DNA from: Erodium maritimum
Taxonomy: Eukaryota; Streptophyta; Magnoliopsida; Geraniales; Geraniaceae
Direction: 5' to 3'
DNA length: 64,000 bases
Assembly: GCA_963921825.1 (NCBI GenBank)
Contig: OY997592.1
Location: 18,789,432-18,853,431, forward strand
The notes beneath the pieces were generated by a model. It was not told the DNA's origin. It worked only from the letters and a program-made list of their open reading frames with translations, and did no database searches. The translations under genes and the position numbers were made by a program. This document shows positions 11,740 through 24,117 of the stretch, one piece after another. The stretch's first letter is position 1. Each line of letters begins with the position of its first letter.

Positions 11740-14700
11740 CACCTCAGTTCAGTATTTCTCTGATGAGGTGGATACGACGCAGTACATGTTTGGATTTGTT
11801 ATGCGATCTGGGCTTTTAGCTTGCGCAATGGCCCTTGTGTTGTCGCAAAATGGATTCACCGTGCTGGATGGGTTTTTAATTACACCCAGCCCTGCCATGA
11901 ATTTCCAAATCCACATAGCCTCCTTAGCTGCCTCTGCAGCATCCATGTACTTGGCCTCTGTCGTAGATTCGGCAATGATATCTTGCTTTACGCTCTCCCA
12001 GCTAAAGCTCTGTCATTCAGCGTAAACACATATCCTGACTGACTTCTAAAGTCATCTGGATTTGTCTTGGAAAACTAGCGTCTACTCATCCTTCGACGAC
12101 TAGTTCAGCATCATCTTTCCCCCGGGTTAGAATGATGTCTACTGGTACAACATAAGGCTTACGAGACGTCCGGTCTCATACATGTCATGGCATATATGAT
12201 CGATCCTGCCCCTAGGCGCATAGGATTCTCATCATCATTTTCAGCTCATCAGCTGTCTTAGGACACCGAGTCTTGCTGAGATAAATGCCTTGACTAGTGG
12301 GTAAGAGTAATTTTTTGAATCGAGCATTAAGAACCTACTCAATACCTTGTTCACATAGGTTCCCTGACTTAAATCCAAGACCCTCTTGGTGCGATCTCTA
12401 CATATCTTAATCCCTAAGATATAAGAAGCATCGCCTAAGTCATTTATTGAAAAACACTTCCTCAACCAAGCTTTAGTCTCGTGCAAGGTTGGGATGTCGT
12501 TTTCAATGAGAACCAGAAAGGTAATCTTGCTCCCACTAGCCTTCTTATAAACGCAAGATTCATCCTCTTTCTTGATTAAGCCAAATCCAATTACAATTTC
12601 ATCAAAACGAAGGATCCAACTCCGAGAAGTTCGTTTCAATCCATAAATGGATTTCAACAACTTATAAATCTTTCCTTTATTCTTCGGATCGTCAAAACCT
12701 TTGGGCCGAGACATACAAACGTACTCAGTCAAATTTCCATTTAGGAAAGCGGTTTTGACATCCACTTGCCATATCTCATAATTATAATACGCAGTTATAT
12801 CGAGAAGAATTTGGATCGATTTTGACCATTGCCACTAAGGAGAAGGTTTCCTCATAGTCAATCCATGCCTATAACCTTTCGCCACCAGTTGAGCTTTGTA
12901 GGTCAGAGGGTTGCCGTCCATGTCCATCTTCACCTTGAAGATCCATTTGCATCCGATGGTCCTCACACCATTGATGGGATCAACCGGTTCCCAGACTCGG
13001 TTGTCCGACATGGATTGCATTTCCTCCCTCATGGCTCCCAGCCATAACTCGGAGTCGGGCTCATCCACGACTTCCTGAAAGGTGGCTGGATCATCGTGAT
13101 CCACCATGACTTCATTGTCACCTCCGGATACCATATATTGGAGGTGGAAGATTGATCCTTTCAAATCGCCTTGGACCTTCCGGAATTGTAACAGGAATTG
13201 GTTCTTACTCTACGACAATCTCTGGCTCCTTTCTACTGGGTTGCCAATTGGTTTAGACAGATCTGTACCATCCTGAATTTCTTCGAGATGCACAGTCCTC
13301 CCAATGACGTCTTTGGAAACAAAACTCCTTTTCCATAAAGACCCCACCCCATGCGACGAACACCATGTTCTCACTGGGATTGTAGAAGTAGTATCCCCTT
13401 GTTGCTTTGGGATACCACACGAAGGTGCATATCTCAGATCTTGGTTCGAGCTTAGTCGAAACCAAATGTTTCACATAAGCCTCGCAACCACAAATCTTTA
13501 GGAAGGACAAAGCGGGCATCATCCCGTACCATTTAAAAATAGTATCCCTTCCACACCCTTCGTCGAAGCCCGATTCACTATGAATGCGGTCGTCTCTAGA
13601 GCATAATCCCAGAAAGAGATTGGGAGATCAGTCCAACTAATAATGGAACGGATCATTGTCTAACAATGTCCGATTTCTCTGTTTGGCTACACCTTTCATC
13701 TACAGTGTCCTAGGAGGAGTCCATTCCAAAAGGATCTCATTCTCTTTTAGATGATCTAATAACTCTGTGGTCAAGTATAGTCCACCTCGATCCAATCGAA
13801 GTGCCTTAATACCTTTGTCGAGCTGGTTTTCTACTTTAGTCTTAAACTTTTTGAATTTATCAAAAGCTTCAGACTTATGTCTCAGCGAATAGACATAACC
13901 ATATTTACTGTAATCATCAGTAAATGTGATAAAGTAGCTAAAACCCCTCCTGGCAAGTGAACTTATTGGTCTACACACATTCGAGTGTATCAGCCCCAAT
14001 AATTCACCCGCCCTTTCATCGCGATCGATAAAAGGGCACTTTAGTCATTTTGCCCATCAAACAAAACTTGCACCTATCGATCGAATGGAATTCGAATGAA
14101 CCTGAAAGTCCGCACTTCTTAAGTGCTGATAGGTGCTTCTTGTTTATGCGACCTAAATGACAGTGCCTTAACAAAGTTAGGTTTAAATCGTTGGATTTAG
14201 ACTTCTTGGTATTAACGGAATATATAGAACTTGAGGCATTGTTACCCATATCTAATATGTACAATCCTCCAACCAAGTCAGTACTGGTATAAAACATATC
14301 ATTGCATAGAACATTGAAAACTCCATTTCCAATATTAACATTATATCCTTCCTTGTCAAACACGGATACAGATATAATATTTCTACTAAAAGTAGGTATG
14401 CAATATACATTATACAGTACTAAGATAAGGCCTCTTGGCAAAGCAAGACTCATGGATCCTACAGCAGTTGCCACAACTCTGAGGTCCACTTCGTGCTTTC
14501 CAAACCTCTCCTATTTTCAGCCACCATATATAAGTGCATGTGTGAGATTCAGTGCTGGTATCTAATACCCATGAATCTTTGGAAGTAGAGAGATGTAGCT
14601 CTATAGAGTTAATACCGGATGAAGGCACGGTCCCACCGCCCTTCCTTAGATCATCCAGGTTTCCTGATGAAGGCGCAGTCCTACTGCCCTTCTTCAGATC

Positions 14701-15120
14701 ATCCACGCTATTTGATGAAGGCGCAGTCCCACTGCCCTTCTTCAGATCAGCCGTGAACTTCCTGTAATCCCGGTTTCAATGACCAGGCTATTTGCAGTAG
14801 AAGCAGACATTCTCATGTGTCTCATCTTTCCTGCCAAGTGCGCATGGGCCCCGCCCTTGCCACTTCCAATTCTCTTGTTGACCATCAGAATATCCTTGTA
14901 TCCTAGATCCCTGATATATTCTTCTCAGCAGTTAATGACTTCATGTAACTCTGATATGGTCTTAGAGACAGCCTTGTCAAGGACATATTCTTTGCGTTCA
15001 GACTTGAGGACTATCCTCAAAATTCTGTACCAGTCCAAATAGTTTGTCCTATTTAGTTTGACCCTGTCAAGAATGGTTTTTAATGACAAACTATTAATAT
15101 TCGCTGAATTTGCCATTTGA
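11740..15120 (-). pseudogene. Decayed copia gag-pol
   Basis: Pieces appear in order on the minus strand. The gag N-terminus (about 15116-14925) has LNRTNYLDWYRILRIVLKS. The protease region (about 14706-14410) has WVLDTSTESHTC where an active copia protease has a DTG/DSG core. Then come the GAG-pre-integrase HCC-type segment (14489-14016), integrase (13999-13700, FTDDYSKYGYVY) with a downstream piece (13522-13253), RT (13164-12835 and 12765-12241, MDVKTAFLNG) and RNase H (11946-11749, CDNTRAIAQAK). The usual YVDD region of the RT reads as IENDI, so catalytic aspartates are lost. Frames change many times and stops are frequent. This protein cannot be made, so any recent movement must have used enzymes from another copy. 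Confidence 0.88.
14618..14761 (-). repeat. Three 48-bp repeats in copia gag
   Basis: Three tandem copies of a 48-bp unit start at GATGAAGGC (14618, 14666, 14714). On the minus strand they encode 16-residue units of the type DDLKKGSGTAPSSG. They lie between the gag body and the protease segment. Confidence 0.8.
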
Positions 15121-16655
15121 TCTATAACAGATAAAATTCAATCAGTAAACTGAATAAATTTTATGAAGATCAAGCTTAAACACCAACAATCGATTCTAAA
15201 ACTTTAGAATCTGAAACCAAGATCCTTGATTCACTCGATTAAGCTGAACTAATGCTCACCACTTAATAGAGCTATGTAGGTAGGACTCCATCCAATCACA
15301 TCCAATGTGACTCTTGGCTAGGGTATGTACTTATGTACCTGACTTACCTTATCTGTTACCCTAGCTCAACCTCAGGCTGAGAATCGTAGTCGGGTCCACC
15401 AATTTTCAACTATGGCCCGTCACTATGTAGGTGCTCCGCTAAGGCGCACGACACCCACATATGTCGTCCAAACCTACTACCCCGCTTCCCCATGGATGCT
15501 CCACTAATGCGCACGACACCCATAGGACGGGGAGGTAGTAAGGTGTTGATGATTGGGAGGTATCGGACATGACCCGCTTTTACTTGTCCAGTTGTGTTCA
15601 AAACTTTGGCACATCCTAGATGCGATGAGCACATCAACTACATTCCAAATGCAATGATGCCTCAAATTACATCCAATGTAATTCTTCCTTTGAACCCGTC
15701 AACTACATCCAATGCAATGACGGTTCTAAGGGTTCACACACAAGGATTAAAATTCCAATTTTATCTTTGCATTTGAGGTGATATGCTCGGTAAATAAAGT
15801 TAAGCATGCAATTCTAAAACACATAGAATTAATCATGCATAAACTTAACCAAGCATAAAGCGATAAATGTGCACATAATAGCCCCCTAAACTAACTCCCA
15901 CTAGCTTCTTGAGCTCCACCGACTCCAAGCCGATGCCAACACCCGAAAAGCCACCAAATGACCTTTTCGCCCTTTCTTCGTCTTGAGTAAAAAATTACAA
16001 TTTAATACACGAATCGCAGGGAATAAATAAATATTACAAACAAGTGGTTCGACGACCACACCTTGAAAGAATAATTACACGTTAACTCTAACGGCTCGCA
16101 GGCCGTGAAAAGCGATAAATAATTAAATCGAGCTCGGGGTTATTATGTACACCATGCCAACATCACATCACACATCGTGTTATCAAACAAGCATGTTATC
16201 AAACATCATGTGATTTTCCGGATTTAATTAATAGCCAAGTTTCGAAAATTTTTGATGCTCGGTTTATCGAAACCGTTCAAAAATGAAACTTTTGAACATT
16301 TGATCTTCGAGTTCGTCATGACGGTTCCAAACTCGTCATAACTAACAAAACGGTTTAGCCTTGACATATCAACCATCCAATGGTCATGCTTGGCCTAGCT
16401 CCGTCCAACGGAGCCCCGTTCGGTCTCGGTTTCGGCTCCCCGAGAGTCCCGCTCCTGAGACCCGAAAAATCAAACTTTTTTCAAAATTTCCAGATTTGAA
16501 ATAATTTTCAAAAATTCATTTTACATGCATTAAATCCATAAACAATAATTTAAAACATGTTATCAATCAATTTAGCAAAACAACATGCCAAAAACGAAAC
16601 TTTCAAGCAAAACCGAAACTTTGAACACCGTCTTGTGAATCCCGGAGGTAGCACG

Positions 16656-16667
16656 GCTCTGATACCA
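16656..16667 (-). promoter_or_regulatory. tRNA-iMet primer-binding site of the copia element
   Basis: The minus-strand reading is TGGTATCAGAGC, one base from the 5' LTR. It is complementary to the 3' end of initiator methionine tRNA, the usual primer of plant LTR retrotransposons. The stretch from here back to about 15120 is untranslated leader with no gene seen. Confidence 0.9.
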
Positions 16668-16668
16668 C

Positions 16669-18354
16669 TGTTGGGTCTCGAGGTAGGGTTGGAGATGAAC
16701 CAACTCGCAGCGGAAAATCAATGAAAACCAAGAGACGATTAAACCATGAAACAACTAACAAAGAATGGATTCACAAGAGAAAAATTCAGCACTATTTCTT
16801 ACCAAAACAAGAACACCGGTTAACGAATGATTGGCTTGAGTCTGCAAGACGCCTACGTATCCACATGGGAATCAAAGCCACGTAGTTCTTCTCTTTGAGG
16901 ACTCAAGAACACAAAAATGGAGGTGGAAACTAGCCAAACCCGAAATGGCCATGGAAGAGGGAGAGAAAATGTGTTTCCTATTCTTGTCTTGTGTTTGTTA
17001 TGTTAAAAAAAGATGACTTAAACATAACAAAACCCATACTTGTCCAACTAAAGGCATGAGACAAGTATGGTGTCAAGTAAGGTGTAAATAGGGCAAGTAT
17101 GGCAAGACAAGATTGGGTTAGGTGGTGAATCACCAACACCTTAATCCTTGTCTTGCTTACTTAGTACTAATTAATCAAGACTTGATTAATTAGTTCCATG
17201 GGCCTTGGTTGCATGGGCCTTTCATGGGCATCTTGGAACATGGCCCGTGGCCATTTCTAACGAGGTCCCGTGATTCGCTCATCGCCTCCAAGCCTTCCAT
17301 ACCGGAAATGTCCAACATTATCCGACGCGATCAATCCCAAGACTCCAAGCCTTGTCTCGATCCGTAAAGTCCTATTCACGTACGAGCACATGACCCAAAA
17401 CCCAGTTTTGGTCATGTCCCGAGACAACTCCCTTTTGGCCATTCTCCATAAATGTGTCAATGAGTTTCATCCTCCGGTGTGACCCTTAGGTTTATGCATG
17501 TCAATAGATCAACGTAAAATCCCATTTTACTTGATCCTATTTAAGTGGCAACTAACGAGACTTTAGTATTGCCTGACACTGCATAACGAATCGACCCTGT
17601 CGATTCTAACCTTTCCGTCATCCCTGTCATTATCCTTTTATCTCCGATATCCTGATTGAGATAAGGCATAGAGCCGTCATCCTTATTATTCTCAATCACC
17701 GTTCCTTGATATGTGAGATGACTGAAGATATGATACCCAGTATCATGTGCATGGCCATGCTAATCTTTCAGTCACTCTCGATCAAGCGGCCGAGAACCGA
17801 TATCTTTCCCATACCTCAGTATGAGGGATAAATCCCTTAGCTGCCTTTCGTGTCACTCATGTAGCCCGTCCCTAAGCCAATCCTGGCCGTTATGGGAGCC
17901 CTGTTACGGACAACGTTAGGCTCAGGTCAAACTCAGTTGTTGACTACATAGCGATCACAAAGACTCCTTGGTCTAAGGATACATGACAAGCTACGACACT
18001 GAATATGTTCATGACTTAATCTATGGAACATATTCAGGGCGGGTCGTCCAATATCATGTCCCACATGATATCTATGATCAGACTCCGGAATCCCATTCCA
18101 ATGACTAACAGAACGTAAGCCATAAAGAGCCATCTTTCATACTAATCGCTTCTAGTGAAGCTTTGTTGACTAGGGACCCATCGAGTGTGATCTATCTCGA
18201 TCTATGGTTCTATTCGCATGGTGGGCATAGATCAGAGCACACATCGATATATTACTCCAACACATAAGTAATATAGAGCCGCTTTAATTTTATTGCTAAC
18301 GATGATATATACATTTGGACATTTAGGATTGAACTATGGGCACTAAGACTAACA
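16669..18354 (-). repeat. Copia 5' LTR (right-hand copy)
   Basis: This LTR is 1,686 bp, starts TGTTGGGTC, ends CTAACA and is followed by the target duplication GGCCT. It carries the promoter for minus-strand transcription of the element. Open frames in it recur in the other LTR with scattered changes and are not genes. Confidence 0.92.
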
Positions 18355-18359
18355 GGCCT

Positions 18360-18915
18360 CCCAAGACACACCAACAGTAAAACACGGACTCAACAGCCCC
18401 ACATGCACTCACAGCCTCCTAAGGTACACCAACAGTAACTCACGGGCTCAACAACCCCACGGGCACTCACGGCCACTCAAACCACCAATAGTAAAGACAC
18501 GGGTTCACAACCCCACGGGCACTCATGGCCACCCAAAACACCAAAGGTAAAGACACGGGTTCAACAACCCCACGGGCACTCATGGCCACCCAAAACACCA
18601 AAGGTAAAGACACGGGTTCAACAACCCCACGGGCACTCATGGCCACCCAAAACTCAACAATAATACACGCTCGCAACTTACCGAGACTCTAACTCGTAAG
18701 CCAACCAAAGAATGCTCGCAACCCCCCGAGACTCTAACTCGGTCAGGCCAGCCAAAGACACCAACCTTAGTACACGGGCTCTCATGGCTACCCAAGACAC
18801 AACAGTGATACACGGGCTCTCATGGCCACCCAAGACACAACAATAATAACACGGGCTCTCATGGCCACCCAAACTCAACAATAATAACACGGGCCCTCAT
18901 GGCCACCCAAGACGT
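18360..18915 (-). repeat. GGCCATGAG-type tandem array of solo LTR copy L
   Basis: Roughly ten copies of a 35-55 bp unit whose plus-strand core is CACGGGCTCTCATGGCCACCC or a close variant. A few more copies lie on the other side of the copia insertion (9845-9913). The array continues the one at 44325-45015 in the other solo LTR. Confidence 0.85.
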
Positions 18916-20547
18916 AAATTAAACAGTCAACCTCCGGGCATGGTCATATGCCTCCAGTAATTCTAATATCGCTAAGTTCTCTATTCCTACGACACTACTA
19001 AGTGTCACATGCTTTTCTCATAAACGCTACATTCCCGTATCATGCCTTTCTAATATTCAATAACCTACTCAACCCACGACACCCCGGTGTCACATGCAAT
19101 TCTACTGTTAACTTTCCCTAGTCAGGGCCGAGATCCGGCTACTTTTCCCTACCTCGTGCGTGTTCTCCAAAAGCCAACCAACGAGCTCCGGTGTGATCTC
19201 AGTTACTCACCCAGCTTTCCCTTGCCTCGGTCTGCGGCACGATCTAAAAGAACACAATTTTAAACGCTTTTAAGCTTGCAGGCATAATGCTGAATTTTAA
19301 TAAACCTGACGCCCAAAAGTAACCCCGACAATGTCGATCACTCCCAAACTCCCCAATTACTCGACATTGTCGATATTGGACCCGTAAAGGCCCGATTCGC
19401 CCGACATGGCGAATCTGCCCGGGTTTTGGAAATGCCCTTCCGGGGCTCCAAAAATTCCCATTTTCGTTTCTACGGTCTTAGAATAATTCAAGGGTCCCAA
19501 TGCACTTGACGGAATCGAATTCCGACTTCCGAGTCAATTAAATGACGTTTAAAGTTTCCAAACCCGATAATTACAACTTTCGCAATTCAATTCCAAATTT
19601 CGATCCGGGTGTGGATTAACGACTTGGAGAACATCCTAAACCACCCGAACACGAAAACCCGACACCCGGGCATGTGGGCCCCACACGGCCACAATGGAAA
19701 AATTCCCTTTTTGCCCCAAAACGTTCCTAACGAACCCCAAACCTCAACCATTCATCTTTAAAACAATTCTAACCAAAACCCAACCATATTTGAATCGTTT
19801 AAACTCAAACCCTAAAATTCGAACTTAACAAAACGAAAATCGGTTAGGTGCTCACCGTAGAGAATGACGGTGTGAACTCGATTCTTCTATCGTTGAGACG
19901 ATCCACCGGTCAGATGAACGAGAAACGTCACAAATCCCCCCAACCTCTTCTCTTTTTCTCTCTTCCTTCTCTCTTCTTTCTAACACCACTTTCTCTCTCC
20001 AAGTCTTTTTTTTTTGAAATGAACGTGTATCAACTTCTTTCCCTTTTGTTTTATTTTAAAAAAACAAACAACTAATACTTAAAAGCAAACTAACACCTAA
20101 AGTAGTCTTCCTTGTCTTGTCCCACACCTAACACCACCACTTGCTTGACAAGTGGCATGGTGGGTCCCACACAGATTCGCGAAATTCAGACGTTTCGGGC
20201 CCCGAACGGGCACTTTTCCCAAGAAATTACGAAACTTGACGGGCTACAAGGAAACGGCTCAACTAAGACCGCTGCGATGACGGCTAAGCTTTTTGGATCC
20301 AAAACAGTCCTCGAATGGACCAAAACGTCGCTCGGTTGACTTTTCCAGCGAAAAGTCAACATTTCCCAAATTGATGAGAAAGTTGCCCTGAGTCCCCCGG
20401 AACTCACTTTGGTCGATAACGGGGTCAACTTAAGTCCGGTATGACCCTCGGGGTCCAATTCCGGTTCAGTTCAGTGTCTGCTCAAATTTTTTAAATTTTC
20501 CTGTTTTTCGCAGATTTGACTGGCGTTGACCGAGAGTGGTTATTACA

Positions 20548-20935
20548 TCTATTTATAGGAGCCAACAAGTCATGAGAGATTGACTCATAACTCTTTGCAT
20601 GCAAGAACTAGTGCCATGTATTTTGTGGTGGCCACACATGGCATATACATGCCATCTCACAACACCCCCCCATTGGACACTATAATGTGCTCCAAGTTTA
20701 GGTTACCTCGTTAAAATCCTCCCCAGGAAAACCCAGTGGGAACAAACCTGTAAGAAAAAGAGTGCAACACAAAACGTGCTTGAAGTAGTGCTTGACGCTA
20801 CCTCGTTAAAAACCTTTCCAAGAAAACCATGTGAGACAAAACTTGGATAAGGGAAAAAGAGTACATCGCATAAAACTTGTCTCCTCTTGATGAAAGGCGG
20901 GCTCACTTTGGTTGTTTGTTAAAGCGATGCATGCC
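20548..20935 (-). mobile_element. Fragment of a second copia element (LTR and 3' internal end)
   Basis: The segments 8851-8896 and 20548-20662 were contiguous before the solo LTR inserted. Together they read on the minus strand as an LTR starting TGTGAGATGGCATG with a TATAAATA box (about 20553). Next to it, the minus strand shows a G-rich purine tract (complement of 20664-20672). A region with duplicated TTTAACGAGGTARC motifs (about 20704 and 20810) follows, which I know as the stretch between pol and the 3' LTR in many copia elements. No coding domain remains. The boundaries are approximate. Confidence 0.5.
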
Positions 20936-21425
20936 GATTATGAATGTTAGCTTTTCTTTGCGTCTTGTACTCTGCGTCACTATTCGTTTATGATGTTTTA
21001 CATTTCTCTTCACCTCCTATGTTATGTAAGGTTTTAAAAAGTGTCAGACGCTAGTCGGACGACTAGAACTATTAAAGATTAATCGGAGACTAGTCGAAGA
21101 TTAATCGGGGACTAATCGGATTTGTATTATTCTACATTCTTTTATTTTTTTTAACAAATATGTTATTATATGTATGAACAAAATATGAATTTTCTTATGA
21201 AAAAATAGTAACAAATATTAAAAAAATACAAAAAAATATATATATTTATTTCATGCTTATCTTTAAATGAAAATAAAGTTCAAATAAACAACATTAATAT
21301 CCTTATATAAAATATAAACCAGGAATAAAAAATTTAAAATTAATATGATATTTTCCTAAAAAGATAAAAAATTATCAGTAAACAACATTAACAGACACAA
21401 TTATTTAGGATGTAAGTACATATCA
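20936..21425. other. AT-rich stretch with short GACTAGTCGG-type repeats
   Basis: From 21047 to 21120 there are about five imperfect copies of a motif like GAYTARTCGGRGA. The rest is very AT-rich. No gene is seen. Confidence 0.5.
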
Positions 21426-21434
21426 TCTATGCTT

Positions 21435-22924
21435 ATCAAAAAGGCGGGAGACCTCTGGAACACAACGTCGGATAGGGTTTCTACCGCCGCTGATTGTTGT
21501 GGTTTCAAGCTTGATCACAGTTGGATCATGGCTTTGTTCTCGGGGCTAGAGCACATGATCAAGCCTATGTCTCTTTTGGTTTTGACTGCGGTGTGGGGTT
21601 GGAGTTTTGAAGCGGAGCAGGTGCATTTCTGTTGGGCGATGGTTTTGATTGGCAACAGAGTAGGGGTGGCTGAGGGAAGGGGTTTGGACCCCTGGTGACG
21701 ATGGCTGCAGCGACACCAGCCTTGTCGTGTCGACGGGGAAGAGGGCCCAAGATTTGGCATCGGGTGGCCACATCGTGCCGGAGGCGGAGAAACGATCAGT
21801 CCATTCATCGCCGTGGACGGAGGTGCATGGCGGCGACATGAGGTGTTGCGAGGATCCGACGGTGAGGGTTGGTCACCCATGGGTGCAAGGCGAGATCTCG
21901 GCGAGCCATGGCGGCAGAGAGGGTAGAAGCGAGGCACCTCCGATGAGGCTCGTCATGGAGGTGCCGTTTGGTGAGATGCGATATTCAGGTGGCCGGTCAT
22001 CGATGGTGGCGTGAGTTGTAGAATATCAAGACATCGTTGGTCGAGGTGACGCCCGATGATCTTGGGCGGACAAGACGACGATGATAGCAACGATGGAGGA
22101 GAAAGTGGAGGCAGTGGTAGTAGTCGGACGATGCTTCAATGCATAAAGGTTGTTCGTCTGACTGCAGGGGGGCATGTATCGCAAGGACCTGGTCCTCAGT
22201 CACCGACATGAGGTACCTGTCTACTGGTAGTGTTTAGACGTTCAATGGTCTGACACTAATCCTGACCATTAAGTCAGAGGGACATGCGAAGTCCAATAGA
22301 GGGACACCACAAACGGAGAGGGGCAGAACGCACCCTCGCCTCGAGCAATGAGGACTTCGTGGTCCAGTGGGGGGTCTGCCGGTAATACCGCCTCACTGGA
22401 CGTAGGGTGGCATCGATTCCACCAAGTACCAGTGCGACATTCTTTAATCAGATCGGGAACCAACAATTTTACGTTTTTAAATGACCTCATTATCATCAGA
22501 GGGGGGACGGCGTCTGCTGGCTCCTCGAAAGGATGCAAAGTCCAATTGAGCCATTTCAGTCTCTGGTTACAAGGCTGCCCAAGCCGCCACTCTTGGGCTT
22601 TAGTATTCTACTAGAGCATAGCTCAGAGTCGATATATGCTTGATAAGATCTTAGGGTTTACTCGGCCTTACCCCACGGTCTTCAATTGTTGTACCGGTTG
22701 CCTTGACGGCTATCGCAACATTCTCATGTCAACACCCTCGAAACACTTCGGTGAAAGAGTAATTTTCAATTTAGTAGCTGTCCCACGATGTGTAGATCTC
22801 CTATTTTATTTTCTTGCAAAAATTTCAATTGTTAGTTGTCCCTCCTAGGTGACCCGTTTTAGGATTGTACCTCCGGAGAGTTCTTTTTATTAATATATTA
22901 CTCTCGTTACTCGCTCAAAAAAAA
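21435..22924 (+). mobile_element. Plus-strand non-LTR retroposon D
   Basis: This 1.49-kb unit ends in TACTCGCTCAAAAAAAA (22908-22924), a plant LINE-type tail. It is flanked by the duplication TCTATGCTT (21426-21434 and 22925-22933). It is GC-richer than its surroundings. Short open frames exist on both strands but no RT, endonuclease or RNA-binding motif was recognised. It is either a strongly decayed, 5'-truncated LINE or a non-coding retroposon. Confidence 0.6.
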
Positions 22925-22933
22925 TCTATGCTT

Positions 22934-23130
22934 TTGGATGAATTGTACTCCTGCCCTCTAAAAGTGAGAGTGTTCCACATTAAGAGGAGTAGGTATGGGG
23001 ATCATGCTCCTCTTGAAGTGCTGGCTGAATAATAAATTATGTTTTTGTTGAATTTGTTAAATTCATATTTAATTAACAAAATACTAAATAATTTTTTTAA
23101 AAATATAAAATTAATTAATACATAATTAAA
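22934..23130. mobile_element. Harbinger-family remnant (left part; continues at 26403)
   Basis: The sequence around GAGTGTTCCACATTAAG...CTGGCTGAATAATAAATTATG...TTGTTAAATTCATATTTAATTAAC matches the non-coding end of the Harbinger element at 49870-49966 plus 54941-55020, with many differences. A Mutator-like element interrupts it at 23131, and the remnant resumes at 26403. No complete TIR pair was found, so only the relationship is claimed. Confidence 0.55.
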
Positions 23131-24117
23131 GAGGTGAAATCGGCTACAAACCACTCTTAACCTAAAAACTAGAGAACCAATCCTATCCACACACACCTAA
23201 GATCCAACATTCACCATGATGCCACATCATCACCCCAATTTCATCCAAATTCACGCCACTTTCATCCTTTCTCACACAAGCAAGGGCATAATTGTAAAAG
23301 CCATCAATTCACTAATTTAATATTTCCCGATTCGTTTGAACTCCGATTAGCTTCAAACTTGCGCCAATATTTTTATTTTTTTAAGGGCTTTAAATCAAGA
23401 TCAATCATGAATATATTTTGAAGCACGAAAATAAAAAGGTATATCGGGGTGATAAAAATAATGTTGAGTGTTGATAAATCTTTACCAATAAATGTTTTAT
23501 ATCGGAGGTATCAAACTAGTGCTAAATGTTGATAAAAACATGTACTGAGGTGATAAAAACCATGTTCAATTTTGATAATAAGTGTGATAAAGTAGAGTTT
23601 AGCGTTGATATAAAAAACATGTGATGGGGTGATAAAAACATATGTAATTTAATGGTAAACATAGTGTTTAGTGTTGATAAAACTAGTGCTCATAAAAACA
23701 CGTGATGAGGTGATAAAAATCATGTTCGGTTTTGGAAAATGAGGTGATAAAACTAGTGTCCAGTGTTGATAAAACCAGTGTAAAATGTTGATAAAACCAA
23801 TGTAAAGTGTTGATAAAAATTACGCAGATATAAGTTTTTTTAAATCAGCCCCGAAATAATTCTTTTTTTCGTGCTTCAAAAAAAAAACATGTGATGGGGG
23901 TGATAAAACACACGCAATTTAATGATAAACCTAGTGTTTGGTGTTTTTTTTGATAAGCGAAGAGATTTTATTAGGCAAACGTTCTACAAGAAAGTAAAAC
24001 GATGCGAGAAAAACGATCCTGAAAAGGACCTTTTCCCCAAACCGAAACAAGCATACGCAAAAATAAAAAATAAAAATAGAACAAGAAGCAAACTAAACAG
24101 AACACCGCCCTCCTTGC

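Larger units (their letters stand above)
9914..18354 (-). mobile_element. Complete Ty1/copia LTR retrotransposon, minus strand
   Basis: The element is 8.44 kb, bounded by two direct LTRs starting TGTTGGGTC and ending CTAACA, with a perfect 5-bp target duplication GGCCT (9909-9913 and 18355-18359). The primer-binding site next to the right-hand LTR and the purine tract next to the left-hand LTR both show minus-strand orientation. The domain order read on the minus strand (gag, protease, integrase, RT, RNase H) is copia type. It inserted into the tandem-repeat part of the solo LTR. Its coding region is heavily mutated although its LTRs are almost identical. Confidence 0.92.
8897..20547 (-). mobile_element. 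Solo LTR copy L (TG...CA unit, 3.2 kb, split by copia)
   Basis: The unit begins TGTCACGCCCC at 8897 and ends GGTTATTACA at 20547. It is flanked by the 5-bp duplication TCTAT (8892-8896 and 20548-20552). Removing the copia insertion leaves about 3.2 kb. The same unit occurs inverted at 42586-45918 with a different 5-bp duplication. TG...CA ends, 5-bp TSDs and no internal gag-pol point to a solo LTR. The end GGGGCGTGACA (as read on the minus strand) is familiar from long LTRs of Tekay/Del-like gypsy elements, but that family call is from memory. It carries three tandem arrays and a duplicated near-palindrome CGACAATGTCG/CGACATTGTCG (about 19328-19373). A large non-coding LTR-bounded element is the alternative. 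Confidence 0.75.

Noticed and set aside
16655-16668. Part of a tRNA gene
   Set aside because: The tRNA-like string is the primer-binding site next to the copia LTR; no cloverleaf can be formed.
20186-20458. Small conserved frame also present at 42774-42962
   Set aside because: Both lie in the solo LTR copies at corresponding positions; conservation reflects recent shared origin.
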